DNA from: Cephalotus follicularis
Lineage: Eukaryota; Streptophyta; Magnoliopsida; Oxalidales; Cephalotaceae
Reading direction: 5' to 3'
NCBI GenBank assembly: GCA_001972305.1
Contig: BDDD01001830.1
Span: 33,033-97,032, forward strand
DNA: 64,000 nucleotides
Shown in pieces: positions 48,111-60,451 of the stretch; the stretch's first letter is position 1, and every line of letters begins with the position of its first letter. Position numbers and translations under genes: made by a program. The notes under the pieces were generated by a model, which saw only the letters and a list, made by a program, of their open reading frames with translations, ran no database searches and had not been told where the DNA came from.

Positions 48111-49275
48111 GTATGTAATACCCTGTTTATTCGTATGCATGTTTTACGGACTTTTAAGCTGTCTGTTTGTGGGATTTTAATTTGTTTTGTTATGATGTCC
48201 GTTTACCCTGTTATGGGCCTAAGTGTTTTGGGCTGATTGAGACTAGCCTGAATTTTGGATATGTGGGTATGAATATGCTTTATGGATGGGTTTATGCATA
48301 TATATTTTTCTTTTTAGATAAATCAATGTACACAAAATCAATTTATTATTTTAAAACCTTATTAAAACAATTTTTATTCATTTAAAATTCTTTTTCCCTA
48401 TTCGTCCCTCTTTTCTCTCCCTCTCCCGTAACTCTCTCTCTTTTTCTATCTCGTTCACACGATTTCTACCTCTTTTCCTTATCCATCTCCTAAAAATCCT
48501 CCCCCTTTCCTTATCAATCAGATTATGTTTCTTGTTTTCCTTATCTCTCCCGAAATTCCTTCTCTTTTTCTGTTTTAAGAGTTGTTTTGCCTTTGTGTTA
48601 TGCCATCCTCTCCTCTCTTGCAAGTCACTGTCGAGTTTGCAAACCTAGGAACCTATTGTGTTTTTCGTATGTTTGTTGCATCAAAATCAGGTTGGTCTTT
48701 ATGATTTTGTCCCTTAATTGTTTTGTCTTGGTTATGCACTCCTTTGGCAAGTTTTGAAACCATAAGTCTTTTCTTTTGTTTCTTGTAATCAGTGGGTTTT
48801 GAGTCTGGAAAATTGTTGTGTTAATACAATAATTGTGTGTCACCATTACAGGTTAGTTAACTCAATCTTTACTGTGATGGTTTTTGCTACATTGTTATAA
48901 ATTCAGTTTTTTGTTCTCTATGGCCTTTAGAGGTTTTGAGGTTTTAATTCCTATCATTTTATGTTTTGTCCTGGTTCATGAATCCGTTAACATGTTTTAG
49001 GCACCATAGATATGTTGCATACTGGTTTTGATATCTATTAATGATAATGGACAGAAAAATTGGATAATATATATATGTATGTGTTTAGAAATTACCCTCT
49101 TTTTCCCTTGAGTTAGCCACTGGTCATATGTTCACCTTAATTCTGTGTTTTCTACTGTTAAAGGACCACATAATGTCTTATGTAAATGCTAATAGGCCTC
49201 TAGTATATTGTTATTCTGGTTTTTGACAAGTTCTGTACTGGTTTATTGGAGTTTCTACTGTTCTGTCTTCCAGAT

Positions 49276-49482
49276 TAGTCAGCTGTTCTTCTGGACAGTC
49301 GGCTGTCTAGCCTCGAGTAGTTGGCTTTCTGTATGATTAGTCTGCTGCTTTGCCTTGCACAGTTGACTGGACCTCTGTTACAGTCGCCTGACTGCAGTCC
49401 AGTTTGTGTAGTCAGCTAGCCTTGTTGGATAGTCGACTGCCAAGCTTCCAACAGTCGGCTGGAACTCTGTAACAATCGGCTA
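49276..49482 (+). repeat. Short-palindrome array in LTR A, 10 units
   Basis: Units start at 49276, 49296, 49318, 49338, 49360, 49381, 49409, 49430, 49452 and 49473, spaced 20, 22, 20, 22, 21, 28, 21, 22 and 21 bp. The wider gap of 28 bp corresponds to the 29-bp gap in two other A copies; two more units precede it. Cores are more degenerate here. Confidence 0.88.
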
Positions 49483-50593
49483 GTTTGTCCAGGGAATTTC
49501 TGTTTTCAATTTTCTTGGTCCATTTGCATTTCTGATTAATCGGGGTCTGTCCTAAACACTGTAATAATTATGTTTTATGCCCAGAATGATTTTCAGACCC
49601 TTATAAGAATGATTTTGTGTCTTTTAGATTTTTGCGCTACGAATGGCAGTTAGAATTTATCAGTCTTTTCGTAAGTTATTTTCTGTGAGCGCACAATGTA
49701 CGTATATTCTGCTCTTTGGCACTCTTTTCGATAAATTCAGTTTTGTTTTTTTATGATATGTTCCTTCAGTTTTACGAACTCGGTTATGTTTTATGATTTT
49801 GATATGATTATGAAAATAAAGTTAGTTTTGACATCTTCCATAATTGAATGTCCTTGACTTTATACTTATGCTATGATATGTTATGAACTATGTTATGATC
49901 ATCTCTTTATAGTGGAAATAAATGAGTTGATGTTCTGATTATGAAATGTATGTTATGATATCGTTTGTTATCGATTTTTGAATATGTTTCGAAAAGGGCA
50001 TGTTTGCATGGATTTTAAATTGATTATGATAAATCAATGTTTTCGAAATGATAAAAACTGAGTATTTGTACCCACCTATGGGGCATACCATAGGCATGTT
50101 GGAGGCCTGACACGGGGACATGACACTTCCGTAGCAGTGTGATTAGTCTACGACGTCTCTATGTTATTAATAAATCCCAGGAGGTGGATTTATGGATCCG
50201 TTATGTATGATAGAGGCGTATGAGTCGATTCTAGTATATGGCATACGTGTGGAGATATGCAATGTGTGATATGATTTGATATGAGAATTGACTTGTGTAG
50301 TGTCGTACACTTCAATTCTACTAGGCATGTGGAATTAGTGCCTCCCTTGCCATCTATATGTTTTGATACATGACATGTTGTGTGACTCAGTATGAAATTT
50401 ATGTTTTTGAAATGTTTCGTGTATGTTTCGAAGGTTATGGATTTGAATTCAAAGAATGTTTAAACTGATTTACTGCTTAAGATATCTATTTCGAGATAAC
50501 TTTTGAAATGTTACTGCTTTTAAATTATCGTTTACTATTTTACATTCTTTATTCGTACTGAGGTTTGCTCAGCCGCCTTTTTGTTTCTCTGCG

Positions 50594-53315
50594 TGTAACA
50601 CCCCCGGACGGCGGGAGTCGTCACAGGTCATAATACATAACCTATCATAACATAGCATAATTTATCTGAACATAAACATTTCTTTATTAGCCAAAACGTG
50701 GTGGTCATAGCATTACTGAAAAACTGTTCAGAATATAAAACTTAACATATGTCAAAAGTCAAATACTGAAACATAAAACAAATTAGCATATTGTTCATGA
50801 CCACTAAAAATCAAAGACACATAAGGATCACACTCCTAGGGATCCATGACATAAGGTGGCCAACTCTCATTCACACATTCCCCCGCTGATCCTGATAACC
50901 TACCGCATGGAAAACAAAAACGCGGCTGAGCAAACCTCAGTACAGATAAGGAAAGAAAAAGCAGTAAACGATAAGTTTAAAAGTAGTAAGATTTCAATAA
51001 AATTCATAACAGAAATCTTAAGCAATTAAAACAGTTTAATCATATTCGAATTTCCGTAAAATACCAATTTTTATATCTTTCGAAATATTTACGAAACATC
51101 TCAAAAACATCATTTCATGATTGATAAAGTCATACTGAGCCACATACATATCACATTTCATAACATATATTGTCAAGGGAGGCGCTAATTCCACATGCCC
51201 ATTAGAATTGCAGTGTACGACACTGCACAAGTCAATTCTCAAATATCATTCCATATCACATATCCATAAAGTAGAATCGATTTATACGTCTCTATCATAC
51301 ATAGTGGATCCATAAATCCACCTCATGGGATTTATTCATAACATTCAGAGATGCTGTAGACTAATCACACCGCTACGGAAGTGTCATGTCCCCGTGCCAG
51401 GCCTACGACATGACTATGGTACGCCCCATAGGTGGGTACAATACTCAGTATTCAATCATTTAGAAAACATCGATTTATCAAAATCAATTAAAAACACATA
51501 GATATGCTTTCACAACATATTTGAAAGTCGTTCACAATGATATCATAATATACATTTCATAGTCAAAACATCAACTCATTTATTTTTCGTGATAAAGAGA
51601 TGATCATTTCATAACATATCGTAACGTATCATAACATAAAGTCAGGAACATTTAAATTCATAAAATTTCAAAAACCAACTTCATTTCTGAAATATAATTC
51701 AGTTCATAAAATGAAGGAACATAGCATAAAAAAAACTGATTTCAGTTCGATAAAACCAGATAGCCAAGGAATGATAGAAATCCGTACCTTATGCGTTCAC
51801 AAAAGCACTTACGGATAGATTGTCAATTCAGCTCCCCTTTGAAGCACAACAATCTAAAAGACACCCAAAACCATTCATATAAGGGTCTAAGAAACATTAT
51901 AGACATTAAACAGACTTATTACAGTGTTTAGAAAAGACCCAGATTGATTCAGAGAACAAACGAATCAAAACAGTTGAAAACAGCCGACTGTCACAGAGCT
52001 CCAGTCGACTGTCGAAGCTTGGCAGCCGACTACTCAATAAGGCCAGCCGACTACTCAACAGAAACAGTCGACTGCTTTCATATGGAAGCCAACTACTCAA
52101 CTAAACCAGCTGACTGTTCATAAAAAGTAGCCGACTGCTCAACCAAACCAGCTGAGAATGTCTATAAAAAAACAACCGACAGAAACACAACATTTTCAAT
52201 ACAAAAACTGCCTAAACATGAATGACATCATACCAGAGACATATGAACATATACGTGAGACATTATATGATGTTTAGATGACACAAAAATATAGATTGAC
52301 ATGGAATAGCATATTGGCAGTGGTTAACTTCAAGAGAAGAACCTTTAAACATATGCATATGTACAAGTCCAAATTTTTGCCCATAATCATTAACAGATAT
52401 TTAAAACCAGATTATGACATGTCCATGGTGTTTAAAACATACTGACAAACTTAGGAATACAATGACAGAACATATATATGTAGGAATCAAAACCAAGAGA
52501 CTCTAACAACCTATTGAGCACAACTGAATTTATAACAACATAGAAGTAACCATCATAGCAAGATTCACTAACCTCTAATGGTATTAAGAACCCAAAAACA
52601 GCAGGAAGAATACCACTGAACAATTGTTAACCGGCTGTGTAACAGGAACAAAGGAGAAGACAACACAACTCAAAGCTTGCCAAGAAAAGTATAACCAAAG
52701 GACAACAAAAGACACCAACAAACCTGATATTGATGAAGAACGAATCAACACAAGAACACAACAATCCCAGCTTGCAGTTTCGGCAGTGAAAGGCAGAGGA
52801 ATTTTGGATGACATACACACAATGACAGGGGCATTCTTAAACGGGAAAAACAAGAGAGAATTGAGGGAAAGATAAGGAAATAAAGGGGACAAAATCAGAT
52901 TAATAAGGAAGAAGGAGATTGTAAACGTGTGGAATTGATGAGGGGAGGAGAGAGTTTCGCGAGAAGAGATGAGAAGAAAGGAAAGAAAGGAAGAAGAAAG
53001 AAAAAGAAAAAGAAAGAAATAAAATAAAATAAATGAAATGAAATAAATTTTATAATAAGAGAAGTGTTTTAATAATTTTAAAAGTTATAAAATAAAATAA
53101 AGTTTTGATAAAATAAAAAATGCATATAACATAGGCCCAACCCAACATTGCATTAACATATCCAAAAATTCAGGCTGGTATCAATCAACCCAAATCACAT
53201 AGGCCCAAAATACAGGGCAACCGGACTTTAAAACAAAACAATTTAAAAAGCCTGAAAACAAACACATATATATAAAAGTCCGCAAAACACATATACGAAC
53301 AAGCAGGGTATTACA
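50594..53315 (-). mobile_element. Nested solo LTR of family A, 2722 bp
   Basis: Runs on the + strand from TGTAACACCCCCGG to GGGTATTACA inside the LTR at 48114. Flanks are CTGCG (50589-50593) and ATGCG (53316-53320), a 4 of 5 TSD; the uninterrupted relative reads CATGCGGCAGG at 16091. It is an A family member inserted into another A family member in reverse, and carries an array at 51981-52158. Confidence 0.92.
51981..52158 (-). repeat. Short-palindrome array with exact 21-bp period, 9 units
   Basis: Units start at 51981, 52002, 52023, 52044, 52065, 52086, 52107, 52128 and 52149, every interval exactly 21 bp. Cores vary among CAGCCGACTG, CAGTCGACTG, CAGCTGACTG and weaker forms; the spacers often read CTCAACNAAAC. 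Position in the LTR matches the other A arrays. Confidence 0.95.
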
Positions 53316-53663
53316 ATGCGGCAGGTTATCAGGAGCACCGGGGGAAAGTGTGATTGAGAGATCTTCACCATATGTCAAGGATCCTCTAGGAGTGTGATCC
53401 TACTATGCTTTTTGTTAGGATTAGTCCTAGAACAATGAGTTACTTAATGGTTTATGTTTTCAATATTTGACTTTTGGAACATGTTTAAGTTTTAGATTAT
53501 GTCAAGTTTTCAGTTATAGTTTCAAATATTGCTATGTTATGACCGCCACGTATTTTTGCTAATAAAGTTATGCATATGTTCAGTTAAGATATGTTATGTT
53601 AAGTTCTGTTAAGTTATGACCTGTAATGGCTCTCGCCGTTCGGGGGTGTTACATAGTATTGAG

Positions 53664-53676
53664 TGGTATCATAGCC
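53664..53676 (+). other. Primer-binding site of the gypsy element
   Basis: TGGTATCATAGCC lies ten bases after the LTR end; it differs at one position from the usual initiator Met-tRNA PBS (TGGTATCAGAGC). Confidence 0.8.
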
Positions 53677-53824
53677 TCCTTTAAGTTGGCTATGCCATGA
53701 TAGGATCCTTAGCTATTGTAATTAAGAGTTTTTTTTTTTGTTCAGATTGTCTATTGTTTCAGTTATTTTGGAATTGTGGTTAAGATAAGTGGACATCTAA
53801 CATTTTCTCTTATATAAGGTAGAT

Positions 53825-55296
53825 ATGGAAGGCCATCATGGAGGAACTGCTAGAAGAGCCAAAGGTAGACCACTAGGCAGGCACACTAGGGCTAGTAAGG
53901 GTGTTGAGGAGCTGAAAGGAAGTAATGTCACACTAGAAGTGGAGTTTGTTGCAACTGCTTATGAAGAACCAGTGAATCACCTAAGGGAGATGTATGCCAT
54001 TATGACCAAAATGAATGAAATCTTACAGCACCAACTAGTTGCATCAGATCAAGCTACAGCAGAGAGAGCGGCTGATTGTACAGAAGCAGCAGAGAGACCA
54101 ATTGGTCGTACTGCACGTAGGGATGATCCTTTAACTAGGTTCTTGAATCTAAATCATCCAGCTTTTATACGAGATTCTAACGTTATTGCCTCCGAGAGAT
54201 GGTTGATGCAAATGGATAAAATCTTTTGGTTCTTGGAGTGTTCAGACCTACAGAAGATTATTTTTTCTAGTTACATGCTACAGGGTGAAGTAGAGCATTG
54301 GTGAAGGATGGTAGATTCTTCTTGGGAGGAATCAGGGGTAGAGAGGCCTTAGGATTTATTTGTCATAGAGTTCAATGAGAAGTATTTTTCCGAGACTGAG
54401 GTTGGCAAAATGGAGGCCGAATTCCTTGGTTTAGTTGAAGGCAACATGACTGTGCCCTACTATGAGGCCAAGTTTATTGAATTGGCAAGGATTTCCCCTC
54501 ACATGGTCAACACAGAGGCAAGGAAAGCCAAGAAGTTTCTTGGTGGGATTAGATCATACATCAGACAAAGGTTAGTGCCTTTTCGGTTGAGATCTTTCTT
54601 TGAGTTGGCCAGCAGAACCAGAGAGCTTGAGTATGTGTCTAAAGAACTACCCAACTTGAGGATTCAGGCTAGTAGTAGTAGACCAGCTTCTTCAGATTGG
54701 CAGTCAGGGAGGAGTTTTGGGAGCAGTAACAAATCCCAGAGATCAGGGAACAATAGCCAGAGTCAAGGTGGCTCACTTTAGAGTGTTAGCAGTCCACCCA
54801 GTTCTTCAGGACATAGGGGGCAGTTTATAAGTTCACAGCAGAGGGGTAGAGGGAAGGGTTCTCAACAGAGGAACTAAGGGACGACATCTTCACAGGGAGG
54901 TTGCTCTAAACTTTCCAATGGTAGTAGTCAGGTTTCTTTTGATCTGTGTGTGCATTATCAATGCACTCACCATGCATTGATGATTGTTGGTGAAAAACCT
55001 GTAAGTGCATGGGTTGTGGAACTTCGGATCATATGGCTAAAGAGTGTCCTCATGGAAGGTTTGGTACAAGGAATCAGCAAGGTCAGAGTATGGTTCGATC
55101 TCAGGGAGGTTCTCATCTTGGTTATCAGCAAGGCCGTGGTTTTGGACAACAGTATCTGGGCTGTCCTAGTACCAGTTCACCTTCTGTAGTAGGGGGAGAT
55201 CATGGTAAACAGCCTATGGGATCGACATCTACAGTGCAGGGTAGAATTTATGCTATGGACCAAAGAGCTGCAGGGGGATCCGCTTCAGTTAGATGA
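53825..55296 (+). pseudogene. Ty3/gypsy gag, broken
   Basis: Starts with an ATG about 150 bp after the PBS. The frame 53825-54781 carries the retrotransposon gag domain (around ERWLMQMDKIFW, MLQGEVEHW, then PYYEAKFIELARISPHMV and TEARKAKKFLGGI) but has in-frame stops at 54302 and about 54350. A Ser/Gln/Gly-rich linker follows. After a frame change near 55000, a CCHC zinc knuckle (CMGCGTSDHMAKEC) binds nucleic acid in intact relatives. A stop at 55294 separates it from protease. Gag would package the element RNA; this copy is non-functional. The same order of features occurs at 20851-21690. Confidence 0.93.
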
Positions 55297-57403
55297 GGTA
55301 CTATTTGTATCTCTCAGCATATAGCACGGAATCTCATAGATTCGGGTTCATCTCACTCATACATTGCATTGCATTTTCTGTGTTATGTCGATGTGGAACC
55401 CGAATCCTTACCTTTTGTTATGGAGGTTAGCACCCCAGTAAGAGAACCTGTTTATTTCGATTGGGTGTGTAAGTCGTGTGCCATAGAAATCATCGACCGT
55501 GTCTTGACATCTGATCTAATAGTGTTGTCGATCGATGAGTTGGATGCAATCTTAGTAATGAATTGGTTAGCGGCACACTATGCTCAAGTGGATTATTACG
55601 GGAAGGTCATGACCTTCAATATGCCAAGACAGTCTTAGTTTCAGTTTATTGGGACCTTAAAGCACCAGTCAGTTCAGATGATATCAGCCATTCATTCGGA
55701 CAGGCTTATGAGGCAGGGTTGTAGTGGTTACCTGGCACATGTGACAGACAATAGGAGATGGGTACTGAGGTTAGAGGACGTCCCAGTTGTTTGTGAGTAT
55801 TCAAATGTGTTTCGAGAGGAATTGACGTCCTTAGTTCCAAAGAGGGATTCAGAGTTTGCTATTGATCTACTACCAGGGACAGCACCGATATCGAGATCTC
55901 CTTATCGTATGGCACCCCTTGAAAGAGCTGAAACTTCAGTTGCGGGAGTTGCTCGATAGAGGTTTAATCAGACCGAGTGTTTCCCCTTGGGGAGCAACCG
56001 TCTTATTTGTCAAGAAAAAGGATGGATCCCTTCGTATGTGTATTGATTATCAGCAGCTCAACATGGTTACTGTTAAGAACAAGTACCCGCTACCGTATAT
56101 TGATGAATTGTTTGACCAGTTGAGAGGCTCTGTGGTGTTCTCTAAGTTGGATTTGAGGTTAGGATATCATTAGTTAGAGTTAGAGCTGAAGATATTCCAA
56201 AGACAACCTTTAGGTCACTGTATGGACACTATGTGTTCATCGTAATGCCGTTTGGGGTGACCAATGTCCCTGCTGCATTCATGAGCCTTATGTTAAGGGT
56301 GTTTAATCCATATCTTGACCAGTTCATCGTAGTCTTCATCGATGATATCTTGGTGTATTCCAGGACTATGGGAGAGCATGAGAAACATTTGCACTTGGTA
56401 ATACAAGTTTTGAGAGACCACCGGTTGTATGCCAAGTTCAACAAATGTGAGTTTTGGTTGTTAGAGGTGGCTTTTCTTGGTCACATTATCTCCAGTGCCG
56501 GCTTAGCAATAGACCTATCAAAGATAGAAGTAGTGAGGGATTGGAGACCACTGAAAAAAGTGACAGAAGTCCGTAGTTTCTTGTGCTTAGTGGGCTACTA
56601 CCCTACTTTGTTGAGGGGTTCCCATAGATAGCTACACCTTTAACCAGATTGACGCAGAAAAAGTAGTGTTTGTTTTGGATGATAGTTGTGAACGAAGTTT
56701 TTAGGAGTTAAAACACCGTCTGATTTCTGCGCCGATCTGGGCTTTGCCTGAAGATAGTGAGGACTTCATAGTGTACAGTGATGCATCGGGAAATGGTTTG
56801 GGTAGTGTTCTAGTGCAGTATGGGAAGGTGATCGCCTATGCTTTAAGGAAGCTGAAGCCTTATGAGGAGAGTTATCCAACTCATGATCTAGAGTTAGTAG
56901 CGATCGTCTTTGCATTATGTAAATGGAGGCATTACTTGTATGGTACCAACTTTGATGTTTACATGGACCATAAAATTTTAAAACATATTTTCTCCCAAAA
57001 GGACCTGAATATGAGACAAAGGAGGTGGATGGAGTTACGTAATGATTACAACTTTGAGATATAGTATCATCCAATAAAAGCTAATGTGGTTGCAGACGCC
57101 TTAAGTCATCGATTATCTTGCTTGAAAGTTGCTCTGATTCAGGCACGACCGTGGTTGTTGGATAGAATTAGAGAGTCTCAGGGTACGGATAAAGACTTGC
57201 CCAAGGGTGCATCATATGGTCAATGAGGATTGAAACCTGAGTTCTCACTTCATGGTGATGGATTGTTGAGGTTTGAGGCAGAGTTTGTGTTCCTAGCAGC
57301 AAGGAGCTGAAGGATGAGATTTTGTCGCAAGCTCATCACTCCAGTTTCTTAGTACATCCAGGAAGTACCAAGATGTAACTATTGGTGGAATGACATGAAG
57401 AGG
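55297..57403 (+). pseudogene. Ty3/gypsy pol, broken and truncated in integrase
   Basis: Domains in order: protease with DSGSSHSYI near 55340; reverse transcriptase from about 55920, with [17 protein letters not shown], the [13 protein letters not shown] segment, VMPFGVTN and the catalytic FIDDILVYS near 56330; RNase H with [11 protein letters not shown] near 56770; then the HHCC zinc region of integrase (AHHSSFLVHPGSTKM) near 57330. The order protease, RT, RNase H, integrase is diagnostic of Ty3/gypsy. Several stops (for example 55638, 56173, 57064) and frame changes make it non-functional. It ends abruptly at about 57403, losing the integrase core and the 3' LTR. Confidence 0.95.
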
Positions 57404-57404
57404 G

Positions 57405-59338
57405 TGTAAGGCTTATAGGCCGATTAGGTCAATTTTGGGCATTAGGGTGTTCAATTTTAAAATTTTAGTTCAAAGACCTCCAAGCAAAGGTTCACCCTAA
57501 TAATTATGTCTAAAACAGTCCCACTAACGTGCAAGGATTATTAATTGAGCCAGTCAAATGAACCATAAACCATTCCAAGCATGAAATGATGGCAGGTTCA
57601 GCTAGGGTAGCATAAACCCTAGCTTGGCCTACGTACTAAATGGACTAGGGTTTGCACACCAAGAACCCTAATCCAAAGCCATCAAACCTGTAACCAAGAA
57701 AGGCCTTAGGGTTCCCACATGGAACCCTAAAAGGTTCGAGTAGGGTACCAAACCCTAGCCCCAAACCCAAGCCAAAAAACAACCACAAAAAGGAAGAAGA
57801 AAAAAGGTGATTTAGGAACCATTACCTAAAGCCTTTAACTCATTCACTTTGAGTGCTCCCTCTACACTTTCCCAAGATCCAAGTAGCTCCAAAGATGCTC
57901 CAAAATGCTACTATCCTAGTCTTTGAAATGGAGGCTAAGAGTGTTTAAAAACCTAAACTAAATCACTCTAGGTAAAGGTTAAACACAAGGTATGAATAAC
58001 CTCCACCTATAATGACTTTGGGGATGAGAGAAGACTTGAGTGTTGCTCTACATTTTTGTATGCTTTGAGCTGAGATTATCCTCTTGAAATGCACTTCAAA
58101 ATGTCAGCAAGAGAAGACAAGAAAAGGTAGAGGAAGAGAGAGCATATACGGGTGAGAACCAAAGAGAGAAAAGTGTGCTTGTAAGAATGAATTGTGTGTA
58201 GAATGGTGAGACACCCTTTTGTCTCTTTTTCTCTCGTTCCTCTTGGTCAAACCAAGCCATCCATAGCAGAAAAAAAGGCTATCCATGCCTTGTAAGTGCA
58301 GGCCATACTTGTGTAAGAAGTGGCCATGCCGTTGTGTCATGACATTGAGTGTAATTTACACTACCTCAATGTGACAACTTTTAAGTTTGAATTCAAACTT
58401 TGTGGGCATCTCTTAGGGGGCTTGGGGCAGTTGAATTGAGGCTTAACTAAGCCTCAAATTTCGGCCCCGTATGGCTAAGGTTATGCAAAACCCTAGCCGC
58501 CCCATGCTCTTTATCCAAGTTCCTTGTAAAACACTCCACGTGTTAACTTGTTCAACGCTCAACCTTTAACTAGAATATTTTATTATGGTGATGCATGGGC
58601 AAATGTCTAGCAAATAAAATATTCTCTGCAAAGTAACATCTCCCAGATGTTATTCTCTCACTAAATGACATGTCTCCCAACATATCAACCTGTTCCAAAA
58701 TCAAGCGGGACTCGAAACCCTGGTCGGAACCCGGTACGATGATAAATTTCCCAAAACATCCCATGACTATGGTATGACCATTCTAATAGTCCCCGACTAT
58801 CAAAATAGCCTCGGTGTGATATCCAATCACCCCCTGAATCCATGGACCAAAGTTTCACGTCTATCAGTCGTTATCCAGTTAACAAGTGCTCTTACCCTAT
58901 CTCGGTTTGAGTGCAGTGTTTCCCTCGTCATACTTGGCTCCTACCGCGGCCTAGGGTTTGGATAAATGTCAACCCTAGGTAAAGCCACGATAATTATAAA
59001 TCCATGAACGCACTGAGACTATCGGCAGACTCCCAAGGAAACACCCGTCTCCAGTCTACCTATGCCTGGCCAGGACTTTAAGCCTACAATGGTCACAGAT
59101 ATTATAGAACCGTTCACCCTTATTACGGGTGTGACGATCCCATGTTGTGCCAACTCGCTCATACACCAATGTAGCTCCCCCAAGACCCAAAGACAACCCT
59201 TTTTTTGGCTCGTGGTTAGAACCGGGGAAAGCGTAAATCAAAGTCAAGGAGTTACTACACGATGCATGCAAGCAGCTCAGGTCTGGGGAAACATCACAGG
59301 TCACGAATGGCCTACTAGTTACCATAGACTATACACTG
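57405..59338. mobile_element. LTR-like repeat D, copy 1
   Basis: Non-coding and rich in AACCCTAA-type words. It is a diverged homologue of 59339-60451: both share a TTTTAAAATTTT stretch, TCAAATGAACCAT, CTCCCTCTACACTTT and ATCTCCACCTAT-like text in the same order. The second half (58560-59338) is unique to this copy. Possibly LTRs of a copia element; no TSD or PBS found. Confidence 0.5.
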
Positions 59339-60451
59339 TTGGAATGGCTCTATGCGGAAGAAATTGATTGGAACAATTTAGGGTTGTATTTTAAAATTTT
59401 TCATCCAACTAGTCTCCAGTCAATGACACATTCTAAAACCCTAGACCTATAATTGTCCCAATAGGCCCATGGATCACTAATTAAGCTTTCAAATGAACCA
59501 TACTAACATTTCCAAGCAACTAGGTTTCAACCATGGAGGGATGGGAATTCACAAACCCATCATACACATTCAATTACATGGACTAGGGTAACACACAAAA
59601 CCCTTGGACCACAACCTCCAAAACCTAAACCCTAGGAATCAAAAACCCTTAGGGTTTTCACAAGGAAACATTATCTAGAGTATACAAACCCTAGCTCAAA
59701 CCCGAAATTTTCATGCACCAAACAATACACAATCTAACCCTAAAATAAGAGGATTAGAAACCATCATCTAAGGTCTTCTACTCCTTTCTTCAAGTACTCC
59801 CTCTACACTTTGATCCAAGCATCCATCTCCTCCATATTTCTCCATGAATATGCTGCCTCAAACATGTAGAAAGGATGGAGGCTTATGTGTTTGAATCCTA
59901 TACTAAAATCACCATAGATAAATATTGGATGCAAGGTGCAAACAATCTCCACCTATTGTGATACTTGGATGGTGAAAGGAGAATGGTTTGTTCTTCCCTC
60001 TTAAAGAGCACCAAGATCTTGTATTTCCTCTCTTAAGAAGAGAAGAATACGGCAAGAGAAGGAAGAGAGAAAGAGAGAGCAATTCGGGTTCCAAGAGAGA
60101 GAAGAATGAGGTGTGTGTTTTATAAGATATATGCAAAATATCTTTATAAGGCTTGTCCAAGTCAAGTCTAATTTTTGCTTATCCTCCAAGCCAAAATGCA
60201 TTATGTTTTCTCTCCCATTTAGACTCCTTATGGCCTACCAAAATAAGGCAAGAGAAGCCTCAAAATCGGCCAAAGTGTGTTTACACACACTCATTTGAAA
60301 AGTCCACTAAAGTGGGCTTAGCATAATTACAATTGGGCCATTAATGAAACCTCTTTGGACCATCCTTGAATTAAGCCATATTAAGGCATAAATTCGGCCC
60401 AAATGGGATGGTGAATCCCTAACCCAATATGCTATAAGACCATAAGCTCTC
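59339..60451. mobile_element. LTR-like repeat D, copy 2, truncated
   Basis: Starts near TGTTGGAATGGC and follows the same order of shared segments as copy 1. It is cut on the right by a family B LTR. The CTCTC-rich part at 60020-60080 resembles a transcribed leader. Confidence 0.5.

Larger units (their letters stand above)
48114..53653 (+). mobile_element. 5' LTR of a gypsy element (family A), with nested solo LTR
   Basis: Starts TGTAATACCCTG and ends GGGGGTGTTACA, followed by a PBS and gag-pol, so this is a 5' LTR on the + strand. After removal of the nested solo LTR (50594-53315) it is about 2.8 kb, like the other A copies. It has a TCTC-rich leader near 48400 and a palindrome array at 49276-49482. 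This copy links family A LTRs to a Ty3/gypsy coding region. Confidence 0.9.

Noticed and set aside
52432..52892. Overlapping frames of 60-102 codons on both strands
   Set aside because: They lie in the leader part of a family A solo LTR and have no conserved counterpart in the other A copies that I can recognise.
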